Position numbers and translations under genes: made by a program. Under the pieces are notes generated by a model. That model saw only the letters and a program-made list of their open reading frames with translations. It was not told the DNA's origin and ran no database searches. Positions 20,432 through 29,962 of a DNA stretch of 64,000 nucleotides are shown in pieces (within the stretch, counting starts at the first letter, position 1; each line of letters opens with the position of its first letter). Location of the stretch: assembly GCF_021412625.1 (NCBI RefSeq), contig NZ_JAKCFI010000004.1, forward strand, positions 248,001-312,000, given 5' to 3'. The DNA is from Myxococcus stipitatus (GTDB lineage: Bacteria > Myxococcota > Myxococcia > Myxococcales > Myxococcaceae).

Positions 20432-22585
20432 TTGTTCGACACACAGACTCGCCGCACCTTCCTGCAGGCCGTGGTGGCCGTCGCGGCCAGCACCGCGTTC
20501 GGGTGCTCCGACGACGACACGCCGTCCGACGGCTCGAAGTACTTCCCTCAGTCGGTGGCGTCGGGGGATCCGCGTCCGGACAGCGTGGTGCTGTGGGTGC
20601 GCGCGGTGGACCCGGACAACGCGAGCGCCAACGCCCCCCTGCGGTTGGAGGTGTCCACCAGCGCGGAGTTCACCAGCCTGGTGCTGGACCGCGGCTTCAC
20701 GGCGCTGGCGGAGAACGACCATGCGCTGAAGGTGAAGGTGACGAACCTGTCGCCGCGCACCACGTACTACTACCGCTTCACCTTCGAGGTGGGCGGCACG
20801 AAGTACACCACGGCCACGGGCCGCACCCGCACGGCGCCGGCCGCGGGTGACGACGTGGCGGTGCGCTTCGCGTTCGCCAGCTGCCAGGACTACATCGGCC
20901 GCTACTACAACGCCTGGCAGCGGCTGCTGCAGCTCGACGAGGACCTGGACTTCGTCGTGTTCCTCGGCGACTACGTGTACGAGACGACGGGCGACGCGTC
21001 CTTCCAGTCCGCCAACAGCCAGCGCACGGTGGTGTTCAGCGAGCCGGAGAAGGCGCTGCGGCAGGGCGAGGGCCTGTCGGCGTTCTTCGCGGCCAACTCC
21101 CTGTCCAACTACCGCGACCTGTACAAGACGGTGCGTTCGGACAAGCTCATGCAGCAGGTGCACGAGCGCTACCCGTTCATCGTCACCTGGGACGACCACG
21201 AGTTCTCCGACGACGCGTGGGGCGCCAACGCCACGTACCTGGATGGCCGCGCGCAGGAGCTGCAGCTCGAGCGCAAGCAGAACGCGGAGCGCGCCTTCTT
21301 CGAATACATCCCCCTGGACAACACCGGCGCGGACGAGGGCGCCATCGACGTGGGCGCGGCGCCGGTGTTCCCGGACACGCGCATCTACCGCGACTTCGAG
21401 TTCGGCAAGAACCTGAAGCTGCTGGTGACCGACTACCGCACGTACCGTCCGGACCACCTCATCCCCGAGGACGCGTACCCGGGCACGGTGGTGCTGCCGG
21501 AGGCGGTGCTGGCGCAGGTGGGGGCGCTGCCGGCGTTCCAGTCCGCCACGTTCGCCTACGTGGACATCGACGCGGCGGCGTTCGCCGCGCAGAAGGCGGC
21601 GCTGCAGGGCGCGTACGTGCAGGGCGCCATGGCCGCGGGCCTCACGCAGGAGGAGGCCACGCAGAAGGCGGGGCTCTGGGTGAAGGGGCCGCAGGCGCTC
21701 TTCTACGTCAACCAGGTGCTGGACGCGGTCAACAAGGCGCGCGTCGCCGCGGGCGCGCAGCCGATTCCGACGTTCGGCCTGGAGGGCACGTCGCGGGGCG
21801 TGGCCTACGCGCACATGGGCAAGGGCGCCCTCTTCAACATCCAGGGCTCGCGCTACATCGTCGTGAAGCCGGTCTTCGACCTGTACGCGCAGATCCGCTA
21901 CGGGCTGACGAACGGGACGAGCGAGGACGCGCTGGGCGAGGCGCAGCAGACGTGGCTGCAGACGCAGCTGCGGTCGACGAACACGTGGAAGATCGTCGTC
22001 AGCTCCGTGTCGCTGTCGTCCATGGTGTTCGACCTGTCGCAGAAGACGGACGTCCCGGACGAGACGCTGCGCCAGGCCTTCTACTTCAGCGTGGACCAGT
22101 GGGACGGGTTCCCCACGAAGAAGAAGGAGCTGCTGGGCTACATCCGCTCCAACGACATCAAGAACGCGATGTTCATCTCCGGTGACATCCACGCGTCCTT
22201 CGCGTCCGTGGAGTCGCCCGCCGCGCAGGTGCCGGGCGTGCCCACGCTGACGGCGCCGGCCATCACCTCCGGCTCCATCAAGGAGCTGGCGGGCATGGCG
22301 CTGCTGGGCGCCGGCTACGCGCAGGGCAGCGCGGTGTACAAGTACATCGTCACGCAGCTCAACGAGTCGCTCATGGCCGCCAACCCCGGCATGCGCTACG
22401 CCAACGGCGACGCGCACGGCTTCGTGGTGGTGGAGCTCAAGGGCGCCCAGGCGCAGGCGTCCTTCCACCTCATCCCCAGCTCGGAGGTGGGCAAGGACTA
22501 CACCAAGCGCGCCCCCGAGGAGCTCGCGTCCAGGTTCACGCGCGTGGACTTCCGCATCGCCGAAGAGGACATCACCCGCATCTAG
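20432..22585 (+). CDS. PhoD-like alkaline phosphatase/phosphodiesterase, Tat-exported
   Basis: A 717-residue protein starting at TTG. The signal is of Tat type (QTRRTFLQAVVAVAAS) followed by AFGC, so it is exported folded and may be lipid-anchored at that cysteine. The PhoD N-terminal Ig-like domain (FPQSVASGDPRPDSVVLWVR) and the metal-binding catalytic domain follow: FASCQDY, FLGDYVYE, TWDDHEFSD, and late FISGDIHASF. It would release phosphate from diesters or teichoic-acid-like and phospholipid substrates, using Fe/Ca. It is longer than B. subtilis PhoD, with an insertion around residues 370-440 of unknown role. A terminator hairpin follows. Confidence 0.86.
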   Translation: MFDTQTRRTFLQAVVAVAASTAFGCSDDDTPSDGSKYFPQSVASGDPRPDSVVLWVRAVDPDNASANAPLRLEVSTSAEFTSLVLDRGFTALAENDHALKVKVTNLSPRTTYYYRFTFEVGGTKYTTATGRTRTAPAAGDDVAVRFAFASCQDYIGRYYNAWQRLLQLDEDLDFVVFLGDYVYETTGDASFQSANSQRTVVFSEPEKALRQGEGLSAFFAANSLSNYRDLYKTVRSDKLMQQVHERYPFIVTWDDHEFSDDAWGANATYLDGRAQELQLERKQNAERAFFEYIPLDNTGADEGAIDVGAAPVFPDTRIYRDFEFGKNLKLLVTDYRTYRPDHLIPEDAYPGTVVLPEAVLAQVGALPAFQSATFAYVDIDAAAFAAQKAALQGAYVQGAMAAGLTQEEATQKAGLWVKGPQALFYVNQVLDAVNKARVAAGAQPIPTFGLEGTSRGVAYAHMGKGALFNIQGSRYIVVKPVFDLYAQIRYGLTNGTSEDALGEAQQTWLQTQLRSTNTWKIVVSSVSLSSMVFDLSQKTDVPDETLRQAFYFSVDQWDGFPTKKKELLGYIRSNDIKNAMFISGDIHASFASVESPAAQVPGVPTLTAPAITSGSIKELAGMALLGAGYAQGSAVYKYIVTQLNESLMAANPGMRYANGDAHGFVVVELKGAQAQASFHLIPSSEVGKDYTKRAPEELASRFTRVDFRIAEEDITRI

Positions 22586-22635
22586 TGTCACGCGGGTGAC
22601 CTCCGCAGGGCAGGCGGGGGGACGAGGGCCGCGCC

Positions 22636-22666
22636 GGGAGGGAGCCTTTCAGGCTCGCTCCCTTTT
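22636..22666 (+). terminator. Intrinsic terminator after the PhoD-like gene
   Basis: GGGAGGGAGCC (22636-22646) pairs with GGCTCGCTCCC (22652-22662) with one mismatch, a 5-base loop, and TTTT directly after it. This is the most classical intrinsic terminator in the window. Confidence 0.75.
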
Positions 22667-22709
22667 CCGGTGGCGGCCCGCTGTCGTCCGGGAGTTATGG
22701 TGGCGCTCC

Positions 22710-23243
22710 ATGAGGACCCTCGACCTCCGGCTCGTCCCCGCGCGCGTGGAGCATGTGGACTTCTGGATGACGCTGCGCGCGGAGCCCGCGGCCCGGCGCT
22801 TCGTGGATACGGAGGACGATTCGCGCGAGTCGCTGGTGCGGCGCGTGCTGGAGACCGGGCCGGTGGGGGCGCCCCGGGCGAAGGGCTTCCGCTGGTTCGT
22901 CGAGTACGACGGCGCGCTGGTGGGCACGGTGTCCGCGCGGGACGTGTCGCGCGAGCATGGCCGGGCGCAGGTGGGCTACATGATGTCCCAGGCGCACCAC
23001 GGGCGGGGGCTGGGCACGCGCGCGGTGGCGATGATGCTGGAGGAGGTCTTCCAGCTCCCCTTCCTCCAGCGGCTGTGGCTGACGACGCTGTCGGAGAACC
23101 TGGCCTCGCAGGGCGTGGCGCGCAAGGTGGGCTTCACCCTGGAGGGCACGTTGCGCGGCCATTGCATGCTCCACGGCGAGCGCAAGGACCAGCAATTCTG
23201 GGGCCTGTCGCGCCGGGAGTGGGAGGCGCGGCGGAGCGGGTGA
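22710..23243 (+). CDS. GNAT family N-acetyltransferase
   Basis: A 177-residue acetyltransferase of the RimJ/RimL type. It starts RTLDLRLVPARVEHVDFW, has the acetyl-CoA loop QAHHGRGLGTRAV, and ends with the typical NLASQGVARKVGFTLEGTLR and GLSRREWEAR. It would transfer acetyl from acetyl-CoA to an N-terminal amine or small molecule; the substrate cannot be predicted. The ribosome site is weak. tex follows after 46 bases but may have its own promoter. Confidence 0.85.
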   Translation: MRTLDLRLVPARVEHVDFWMTLRAEPAARRFVDTEDDSRESLVRRVLETGPVGAPRAKGFRWFVEYDGALVGTVSARDVSREHGRAQVGYMMSQAHHGRGLGTRAVAMMLEEVFQLPFLQRLWLTTLSENLASQGVARKVGFTLEGTLRGHCMLHGERKDQQFWGLSRREWEARRSG

Positions 23244-23289
23244 CGCGCGCTGGGAGCCGCGTGGGGACCGGGTTATAGAAACGGTCGCC

Positions 23290-25704
23290 ATGCACCCCTA
23301 CGCCGCTGAGTTGTCTCAGGAGCTGGGCCTCCGGCCCGAGCAGGTGGACCGCGTCCTCGCGCTGAACGCCGAGGGGGCCACCGTCCCCTTCATCGCGCGC
23401 TACCGCAAGGAGGCCACTGGAGGGCTGGACGAGGTCCAGATTCAAACCATCCTCGACCGCGCCACGGAGCGCGAGGAGCTGGACGCGCGCCGGGAGACGA
23501 TTCTTCGCTCCATCGAGGAGCAGGGGAAGCTGACCCCGGCGCTGGAGAAGGCGCTGAAGGCGGCCCGCACGCGCACGGAGCTGGAGGACCTGTACCTGCC
23601 GTACCGGCCCAAGCGGCGCACGCGCGCGGCCATCGCCCGGGAGCGCGGGCTGGAGCCGCTGGCGGACCTGCTGTGGAAGCAGGAGGGACGCAAGGGCGAG
23701 GACCGCGACGCGAAGGTGCGCCCGTTCGTCAGCGCGGAGAAGGAGGTGCCCGACCTGGAGGCGGCGCTGGCAGGCGCGCGCGACATCTGCGCGGAGCGCG
23801 TGGCCGAGGACGCGGGGCTGCGCCGCGAGGCGCGCGAGGTGTGCGCGACGCGGGGCGCGCTGCGCTCGGACGTGGTGCCGGCGAAGAAGGGCGAGCCCAC
23901 CAAGTTCGAGAACTACTACGGCCACGAGGAGCCCCTGTCCCAGGCGCCGTCCCACCGCGTGCTGGCGCTGTTGCGCGGCGAGGAGGAGGGCGTGCTGAAG
24001 GTGAAGCTCGCCATGCCGGACGACGAGGTGAAGGCGCTGCTCGCCGCGCGCGTGGTGACCCGGCCCCAGTCGCTGTTCGCCCAGGAGCTGCGCGCGGCGG
24101 TGGAGGATGGCTGGGAGCGGCTGATGGGGCCGTCGCTGGAGTCGGAGCTGCGCGCGGAGCTGAAGGAGCGCGCGGACAGGGGCGCCATCGGCGTCTTCGG
24201 TGAGAACCTGCGCCACCTGCTGCTCGCGCCGCCGGCGGGGGCCCGCGCGGTGCTCGCGCTGGACCCGGGGCTGCGCACGGGCATCAAGCTGGCGATGCTC
24301 GACACCACGGGCACGGTGGTGGAGACGCTGACGCTCTACTCGGAGCGGAGCGCGGACGAGCGGGCGCGGGCGGCGAAGCTGTTGTCCGCGGTGGTGCAGA
24401 AGCACAAGCCGGAGCTCATCGCGGTGGGCAACGGCACGGGCAGCCGCGAGGCGGAAGGCTTCGTGCGCGACACGCTCAAGGCCCTGGGCTCGCAGGTGCC
24501 CGTGGTGTCGGTGAGCGAGCAGGGCGCGTCGGTGTACTCGGCGTCCGAGGTCGCGCGCGACGAGTTCCCGGAGATGGACGTGAGCCTGCGCGGCGCGGTG
24601 TCGATTGGCCGCCGGCTCCAGGACCCGCTGGCGGAGCTGGTGAAGATCGACCCCAAGAGCATCGGCGTGGGGCAGTACCAGCACGACGTGGACCAGGGGC
24701 TGCTCAAGAAGAAGCTGGGCGAGGTGGTGGACAGCTGCGTGAACGCGGTGGGCGTGGACGTGAACACCGCGTCGCCGCAGCTGTTGGAGCACGTCTCCGG
24801 CGTGGGGCCGTCCCTGGCGAAGAAGCTGGTGGCGCACCGCGCGTCGAAGGGGCGCTTCACCACGCGCCGCGAGCTGTTGAAGGTCAGCGGCCTGGGGCCC
24901 AAGACGTTCGAGCAGGCGGCGGGCTTCCTGCGCGTGCACGGCCCGCATCCGCTGGACGCGAGCGCGGTGCACCCGGAGCGCTACGACGTCGTGGAGCGCA
25001 TGGCGAAGGACCTGGGCGTGGAGGTGGGGGCGCTGGTGGGCAACCGCGGGCTGGTGCGCCGCATCGACCCGAAGCGCTACCTGGGGCCGGACCTGGGCGA
25101 GCTGACGCTGAAGGACATCCTCTCGGAGCTGGAGAAGCCCAGCCGCGACCCGCGCGGCGACTTCACGGCGCCGGTGATGCGCGATGACCTGCGCACGCTG
25201 GAGGACGTGAAGGAGGGCATGGTGCTCCAGGGCGTGGTGACCAACGTCACCGCGTTCGGCGCGTTCGTGGACGTGGGCGTGCACCAGGACGGCCTCGTCC
25301 ACGTGTCACAGCTGTCCACGAAGTTCGTGAAGGACCCGTCCGAGGTGGTGAAGGTCGGGGACCGGCTCTCCGTCCGCGTGCTGAGCGTGGACCTGGCGCG
25401 CAAGCGGCTGGCGTTGTCCGTGCGCGCGGTGCAGGAGGGCTCGGCGGCGCAGCCCTCGGGACGTCCGGCCGTGGGCGGCGCGACGGGCGCGGGCCGCATG
25501 ACGGACCGGGGTGGCACGGGCGCGCGTCCCCAGGGCGGCGGCGCGGGTGGACGCGGAGGCGCGGGGCCGCGTCCCACGGGCTCGGGCGCTGGCGCGTCCT
25601 CGAGCGGACCGCGCTCGTCGTCCGGTGGCTCCAGTTCCTCCGGCTCGGGTGACAAGAAGGGCGCGGAGCCCTTCAACAACCCGTTCCGCAACCTGAAGCG
25701 CTGA
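23290..25704 (+). CDS. tex: Transcription accessory protein Tex (S1 RNA-binding)
   Basis: An 804-residue Tex protein. The N-terminal helical domain has VPFIARYRKEATGGLDE, the YqgF-like domain has LALDPGLRTGIKLAMLD and VGNGTGSREAE, the helix-hairpin-helix domains carry NTASPQLLEHVSGVGPSLA, and an S1 domain at about residues 640-710 contains GMVLQGVVTNVTAFGAFVDVGVHQDGLVH. The last ~80 residues are a Gly/Ser/Arg low-complexity tail absent from short Tex proteins; it may bind RNA. Tex acts on elongating RNA polymerase and RNA. It ends at a hairpin shared with the convergent helical-repeat gene. Confidence 0.95.
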   Translation: MHPYAAELSQELGLRPEQVDRVLALNAEGATVPFIARYRKEATGGLDEVQIQTILDRATEREELDARRETILRSIEEQGKLTPALEKALKAARTRTELEDLYLPYRPKRRTRAAIARERGLEPLADLLWKQEGRKGEDRDAKVRPFVSAEKEVPDLEAALAGARDICAERVAEDAGLRREAREVCATRGALRSDVVPAKKGEPTKFENYYGHEEPLSQAPSHRVLALLRGEEEGVLKVKLAMPDDEVKALLAARVVTRPQSLFAQELRAAVEDGWERLMGPSLESELRAELKERADRGAIGVFGENLRHLLLAPPAGARAVLALDPGLRTGIKLAMLDTTGTVVETLTLYSERSADERARAAKLLSAVVQKHKPELIAVGNGTGSREAEGFVRDTLKALGSQVPVVSVSEQGASVYSASEVARDEFPEMDVSLRGAVSIGRRLQDPLAELVKIDPKSIGVGQYQHDVDQGLLKKKLGEVVDSCVNAVGVDVNTASPQLLEHVSGVGPSLAKKLVAHRASKGRFTTRRELLKVSGLGPKTFEQAAGFLRVHGPHPLDASAVHPERYDVVERMAKDLGVEVGALVGNRGLVRRIDPKRYLGPDLGELTLKDILSELEKPSRDPRGDFTAPVMRDDLRTLEDVKEGMVLQGVVTNVTAFGAFVDVGVHQDGLVHVSQLSTKFVKDPSEVVKVGDRLSVRVLSVDLARKRLALSVRAVQEGSAAQPSGRPAVGGATGAGRMTDRGGTGARPQGGGAGGRGGAGPRPTGSGAGASSSGPRSSSGGSSSSGSGDKKGAEPFNNPFRNLKR

Positions 25705-25718
25705 AACGCCGGGGGGGC

Positions 25719-25748
25719 GAGGCGAGGCCGCCGGGTGGGCCTCGTCTC
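25719..25748. terminator. Bidirectional terminator, tex / helical-repeat gene
   Basis: GAGGCGAGGCC (25719-25729) pairs over 11 positions, with one G-T wobble, with GGCCTCGTCTC (25738-25748). The loop is 8 bases and the right arm overlaps the stop codon of the leftward gene. Confidence 0.6.
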
Positions 25749-26865
25749 AGTCCAGCGGGAACGCCGCGACCTCCTGCGCGAGCCGCTGGTTGCGGCCAAT
25801 CCATTGGCTGTAGCGGGTCGTCCCGTTGCGCGTGTCGAACTTCGTGGCGATGCCGGTGGCCTGTTGGAGCATCCACGCGTGCAGGGCCTTCGTCTCGTAG
25901 CCGCCGTCGGCGCGGTGCTCGGGGAAGGACTTCGACAGGCGCAGGTTGAGCAGGTCCCGCTCCCCGGTCGCCATCACCCGCTCCAGCAGGAACGCGGCGG
26001 CGACGAAGAAGAGGAAGCGGTCATTGAAGCTGCCGTGGTCGAGCGTCCACTCCAGGTGCTTCTCCATCAGCGTCAGCGCGCGCGCGTGGTTCCCAGTGAG
26101 CGCGAGGAACTCGATGTGGTTGCCCACCGTGGCCAGGAAGTCGCGGTTCTTCTGCACCATCGCATAGCCGCGCCGGTGGAACTCCGCCGCCCGCTCCAAC
26201 TGCCCCAGCTTGAAGGCGGGGTAGAGCAGCGTGCCCAGCGTCAGGTGCGGAATCTCCGCGCACTTCACGCGGCCCTCGAGGATGGGCCGCGCCTTGTTCA
26301 GCGCCACCTCCCACTCGCCCTTCTCGATGTGGTGGTCCAGCTCGTCGTCCAGCTCGCACGCGCGGCAGTCCGTCAGGTGGTCCCGGGGCGCGGAGAGCCA
26401 CGCGCTCCACAGCCGCTCGACCTCCTCGCGGCTGTCGCCCATGTCCCGCAGCGTCTGGTAGCGCAGCTTCAGCACCGAGCGCTTGCCCGCGTCCACCCGG
26501 GCGAAGCACTGCTCGATGTCATCCAGCGCGTCCGCGATCTGCTTCCGGGTGATGTGCGGGAACTCCTTGATGCGACCCACCACCCACTTCTGCTTCCAGA
26601 GCAGCCCCTCCGGGTCGAAGCGCTCCGGGTCCTTCTTCTGCTGGCCCCGGCACCACGCGAAGGCGACGAGCGCCTTGTCCGGGTAGCCGCCGAACGTCGC
26701 CGCGTCGATGAGGTCGTCGCGCAGCTGGTAGCCCAGGTCCACGTCGCCGTGGGCGTCCGCCATCCGCACGGCCTCCTCCAGCAGCCGCACCTTGCTCTCG
26801 CTGGCCTTCTGCCGCGTCGCCCGGTCCCACAGGGCCTGGGCCTCCTCGCGCCAGTCGCCGGCCAT
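25747..26865 (-). CDS. Helical-repeat (TPR-like) protein paired with Hsp90 homologue
   Basis: A 372-residue soluble, all-helical protein with degenerate tetratricopeptide-like pairs: SKVRLLEEAVRMADAHGDVDLGYQ, YPDKALVAFAWCRGQ, LGQLERAAEFHRRGY, TGNHARALTLMEKHLEW. There is no signal or membrane segment. Its ATG shares one base with the stop of the upstream Hsp90-family gene (TGATG), so they are translationally coupled and probably work together, possibly as chaperone and co-chaperone. I do not know a characterised homologue. Confidence 0.75.
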   Translation of the reverse strand: MAGDWREEAQALWDRATRQKASESKVRLLEEAVRMADAHGDVDLGYQLRDDLIDAATFGGYPDKALVAFAWCRGQQKKDPERFDPEGLLWKQKWVVGRIKEFPHITRKQIADALDDIEQCFARVDAGKRSVLKLRYQTLRDMGDSREEVERLWSAWLSAPRDHLTDCRACELDDELDHHIEKGEWEVALNKARPILEGRVKCAEIPHLTLGTLLYPAFKLGQLERAAEFHRRGYAMVQKNRDFLATVGNHIEFLALTGNHARALTLMEKHLEWTLDHGSFNDRFLFFVAAAFLLERVMATGERDLLNLRLSKSFPEHRADGGYETKALHAWMLQQATGIATKFDTRNGTTRYSQWIGRNQRLAQEVAAFPLD

Positions 26866-28730
26866 CAGTGGAACCCCCGAGGACCGGGGCCGCCTTCGTC
26901 CTCGCCGCCGTCCGGGCCCGGGGTTCCGCCCGCGCCGAGCTGCGCCGAGATGAGTCCCAACAGGCCCTGGTTCAAGAGTGTCATCTCCTGCGCGTTCAAC
27001 GGGTGGTGCCCCAGGAGCAACGCCTGCACGTACAGCATCTCCACCGACAGCTTCATCATGTGCCGGTCCGACACCGCCGCCAGCCGCCGCACCACCGGGT
27101 TGTGCAGGTTGAAGCACAGCTGCGCCTGCTCCGCGCCCGCCGCCGCCATCACGTTCTCCAGCACGCTGGCGTACAGGTCGTCCGACTCGTCGCGCGCCCG
27201 CTCCGCGTCTCGGCGGAAGGAGCCGTCCTCGTCCGCGCTGTAGAGCGTGGGCACCTCCGCCGGGAAGAACTTCTTCACCGTCACGCCGCAGTGGAACGGC
27301 GCCAGCACCTGCTCCGCCGTGCGCAGGAGCGGGAAGACGGCGTCGCGCTCGTCCAGGGTCAGCTCCTCGAAGTTCTGCGGCAGGTCCGCCGAGGAGAACG
27401 GCTCCACCTGCGCCTCGGGGAACACGTGCGGCAGCTTCTCCAGGAGCGCGGCGTCGTGCGTGTAGGCCGCGTTGATGACGCACAGCCCCTGCGCCGCGGC
27501 CACGCGGGACACCTGGCGGAAGCCGTCCAGCGTCGCGGTGTAGCGGACCACCGGGTAGGCGCGCCGGTACTCGGCCAGCGTCGTCACGCCCATGGACGTC
27601 TCGAAGGTCAGCCAGCCGATGACCAGCTTGTAGAAGTCATCGTCGTCCAGGGCCAGCGACTTCACGCTCAGCCCGTGCAGGCCGATCAACCGCTGGAGCG
27701 CGCGCGGGTCGTCGTGCGCCAGGTCCATGAGGTACTTGCGCAGCCCCTGGCCCAGGGCCTCGCGGGCCTGGCCGAGCGCGCCGTCCTCGTAGAACGCCTC
27801 GCGGCTGGCGGTGGGGCGCAGCGCGTTGGCGTTGACCACGCACTTCACGAAGAAGGCCCACTCCGGCAGCAGGTTCTCCGCGCTCTCCGACAGGAGCATG
27901 TGCTTGAGGTACACGCGGTGCTTCTGCTTCGCGTTGAAGTGGGGCGAGGCCGGCAGCACGAACGCCACGCCGTCCACGTCGCCCGCCTGCGAGCGCAGCG
28001 GGATGCAGTCGATGAAGTCCGTCTCGAACACGTCGCGCCCGTACTCGAGCAGCGCCTTGCGCCGCTCGGCGGGGCTGTCGTACTGGCGGCGCCAGGGCGG
28101 GCCGTCCGAGTCGAGCCGCTCCTCCTCGCCTCCCACCGACAGGTGGATGGGGAAGGGCAGCAGGCCGCCGTAGTGCCGGGCCAGCTGGCGCACCCGCTCC
28201 GGCGTGAACCACTCCGCCATCTCCGCGCGCGCGACGAGGAACACCTGGGTGCCCGGGCGCGGGAGCGGGTGCTCGGAGGCCCGCACGGCGTAGGTGCCGT
28301 CATGCCGCCCGCGCCACTCCAGGGTCCGGCCGTCGCCCCGCGCCGAGCGCGTCACCAGCAGCAGCTCGTCGCACACCATGAAGCACGACAGGAGGCCGAT
28401 GCCGAACTGGCCGATGAAGTCCTTGCGCCGCGCCTCCAGCGCCTCGCGCTTGGAGGACTCGCCGATGGTGGCCAGGAAGCGGTGGATCTCCTCCTCCGTC
28501 AGGCCCACGCCGTCGTCGGTGAAGACGAGGGTGGCGCGCCCCTCGTCCTGCTTCTCCACCAGCTCCAGCCGGACGGTGCCCTGGTGTCCCGGCTCCAGGT
28601 GCTGGCGGGCGCGGATGGCATCGGTGGCGTTCTGGAGCAGCTCCCGGATGTAGACCCCCGGCGAGCTGTAGAGGTGATGCGACAGGAGGTCGATGACCCC
28701 GCGAAGGCTGACTTGGAATCGGTGGTCCAC
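26865..28730 (-). CDS. Hsp90 family protein (HtpG-like)
   Basis: A 621-residue protein starting at GTG after GGAG. The N-terminal GHKL ATPase has the essential YIRELLQNATDAIRAR (Glu and Asn), FTDDGVGLTEEE and FIGQFGIGLLSCFMV boxes. The middle domain contains VYLKHMLLSESAENLLPEWA and the ATP-sensing region RPTASREAFYED. Length equals HtpG, but the wording differs from canonical HtpG (normally ELISNASDAL), so it belongs to a divergent branch. The C-terminus ends PRGFH and has no MEEVD motif. It is coupled to the helical-repeat gene. Confidence 0.88.
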   Translation of the reverse strand: MDHRFQVSLRGVIDLLSHHLYSSPGVYIRELLQNATDAIRARQHLEPGHQGTVRLELVEKQDEGRATLVFTDDGVGLTEEEIHRFLATIGESSKREALEARRKDFIGQFGIGLLSCFMVCDELLLVTRSARGDGRTLEWRGRHDGTYAVRASEHPLPRPGTQVFLVARAEMAEWFTPERVRQLARHYGGLLPFPIHLSVGGEEERLDSDGPPWRRQYDSPAERRKALLEYGRDVFETDFIDCIPLRSQAGDVDGVAFVLPASPHFNAKQKHRVYLKHMLLSESAENLLPEWAFFVKCVVNANALRPTASREAFYEDGALGQAREALGQGLRKYLMDLAHDDPRALQRLIGLHGLSVKSLALDDDDFYKLVIGWLTFETSMGVTTLAEYRRAYPVVRYTATLDGFRQVSRVAAAQGLCVINAAYTHDAALLEKLPHVFPEAQVEPFSSADLPQNFEELTLDERDAVFPLLRTAEQVLAPFHCGVTVKKFFPAEVPTLYSADEDGSFRRDAERARDESDDLYASVLENVMAAAGAEQAQLCFNLHNPVVRRLAAVSDRHMMKLSVEMLYVQALLLGHHPLNAQEMTLLNQGLLGLISAQLGAGGTPGPDGGEDEGGPGPRGFH

Positions 28731-28962
28731 GGCTCCGGCGAGGTTAGCTCACGGAACACCCCCGGCGGGGAAGGAACCTTGGCGTTCCCACCGTCGTTTC
28801 GGATTGCGGCCGGGCGTGCGGAGGTGCATCTCTCGCCCCGCCGGGCAGGCGCTGGACCCAGGCGCTCGGCGGCCCGCCCGGAAGGTGAACGGCGGTTCAG
28901 CCGGAGAAACCCGGTGTGGGGCTCCGGCCCATGCGGTGATTTCGACCCGAGAGAGGACGACC

Positions 28963-29784
28963 ATGCGGAACAAGCTCGTGGCAGTCGCGGTGGGGGCGAT
29001 GGTGGCTTTCGGCGGTGCGGCGGCGGCCCAGGACGCGGCGGCCCAGCCGAAGCCCGGGGCCAAGGCGCCGGCGGCCGGCAAGGCGGAGGCGACGTGGTGG
29101 GGGCACGCGGCCTTCGTGCTGCGCACCCCGGGCGGCGCGGTCATCGCCATCGACCCGTGGCTGACCAACCCCAAGGCCCCCAAGGACGTCGCGCAGCCGG
29201 AGGCGCTGGACGCCATCCTCATCACCCACGGCCACTTCGACCATGTGGGCGAGGCCAAGGCCCTGGCGCAGAAGACGGGCGCGAAGGTGTACGGCTCCTT
29301 CGAGCTGGTGAACCTGCTGGGCCTGCCGGAGGCGCAGGCGGTGGGCGCCAACGCGGGCGGCACCTTCCAGGTGAAGGACGCCACCATCCACCTGGTGGAG
29401 GCCGTGCACTCCAGCAGCTACCAGGCGGACCCCAAGGGCGCCGCCCAGTACGCGGGCGCCCCGCTGGGCTACGTGATTGAAATCGAGAAGGGCCCCACCG
29501 TGTACCACGCGGGCGACACCGGGGCCTTCGAGTCCATGGCCCTCATCGCCACCCAGTTCAAGCCCACCGTGGCCATGCTGCCCATTGGCGGTCACTTCAC
29601 CATGGGCCCCGCGGAGGCGGCCCAGGCGGCGCGGCTGCTGAAGGTCAAGAGCGTGGTGCCCATGCACTACGGCACCTTCCCGCTGCTCCAGGGCACCCCC
29701 GACGCGCTGCGCGGTGAGCTGAAGAAGCTCAAGAACTCCGCGAAGGTCCTGGACCTGGAGCCGGGCAAGGCCACCGCACTGTAG
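28963..29784 (+). CDS. Exported metallo-beta-lactamase-fold hydrolase (UPF0173-like)
   Basis: A 273-residue protein: signal peptide MRNKLVAVAVGAMVAFGGAA, a short Ala/Pro linker, then an MBL domain. Metal ligands are HGHFDH, the later histidine in AVHSSSYQ, HAGDTGAF (Asp) and PMHYGTF (His). The opening WWGHAAFVL and DPWLTNP match the UPF0173 group, usually about 230 residues and cytosolic; the signal peptide here places it in the periplasm. The substrate is unknown. GAGAGGA before the ATG supports the start. Confidence 0.84.
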   Translation: MRNKLVAVAVGAMVAFGGAAAAQDAAAQPKPGAKAPAAGKAEATWWGHAAFVLRTPGGAVIAIDPWLTNPKAPKDVAQPEALDAILITHGHFDHVGEAKALAQKTGAKVYGSFELVNLLGLPEAQAVGANAGGTFQVKDATIHLVEAVHSSSYQADPKGAAQYAGAPLGYVIEIEKGPTVYHAGDTGAFESMALIATQFKPTVAMLPIGGHFTMGPAEAAQAARLLKVKSVVPMHYGTFPLLQGTPDALRGELKKLKNSAKVLDLEPGKATAL

Positions 29785-29962
29785 GTCGTCCTCCCCCCGG
29801 GGTCGGCGGCGCCAGCATGGGCGTTGGCTAGAAGCGGCGTTTCTGTGGTCGCTGACTCCGGACGGACACCGCGTGGTGGCTCGGGTGGAAACCCGCGAGC
29901 CGGTGGGTTACATCCGACCGGACTGCCACGGAGAGACCGGCGGCGGGTCCGGGGGTATCTCG

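Noticed and set aside
23134-25302. Long minus-strand frame opposite tex
   Set aside because: Tex is unmistakable on the plus strand; the antisense product lacks any motif.
28880-28900. GTTCAG word upstream of the metallo-beta-lactamase-fold gene as a second LexA box
   Set aside because: Three mismatches to the motif and poor context.
26868-29480. Long plus-strand frame opposite the Hsp90 gene
   Set aside because: Hsp90 motifs fix the minus strand; the plus frame is Arg/His/Gln-rich without domains.
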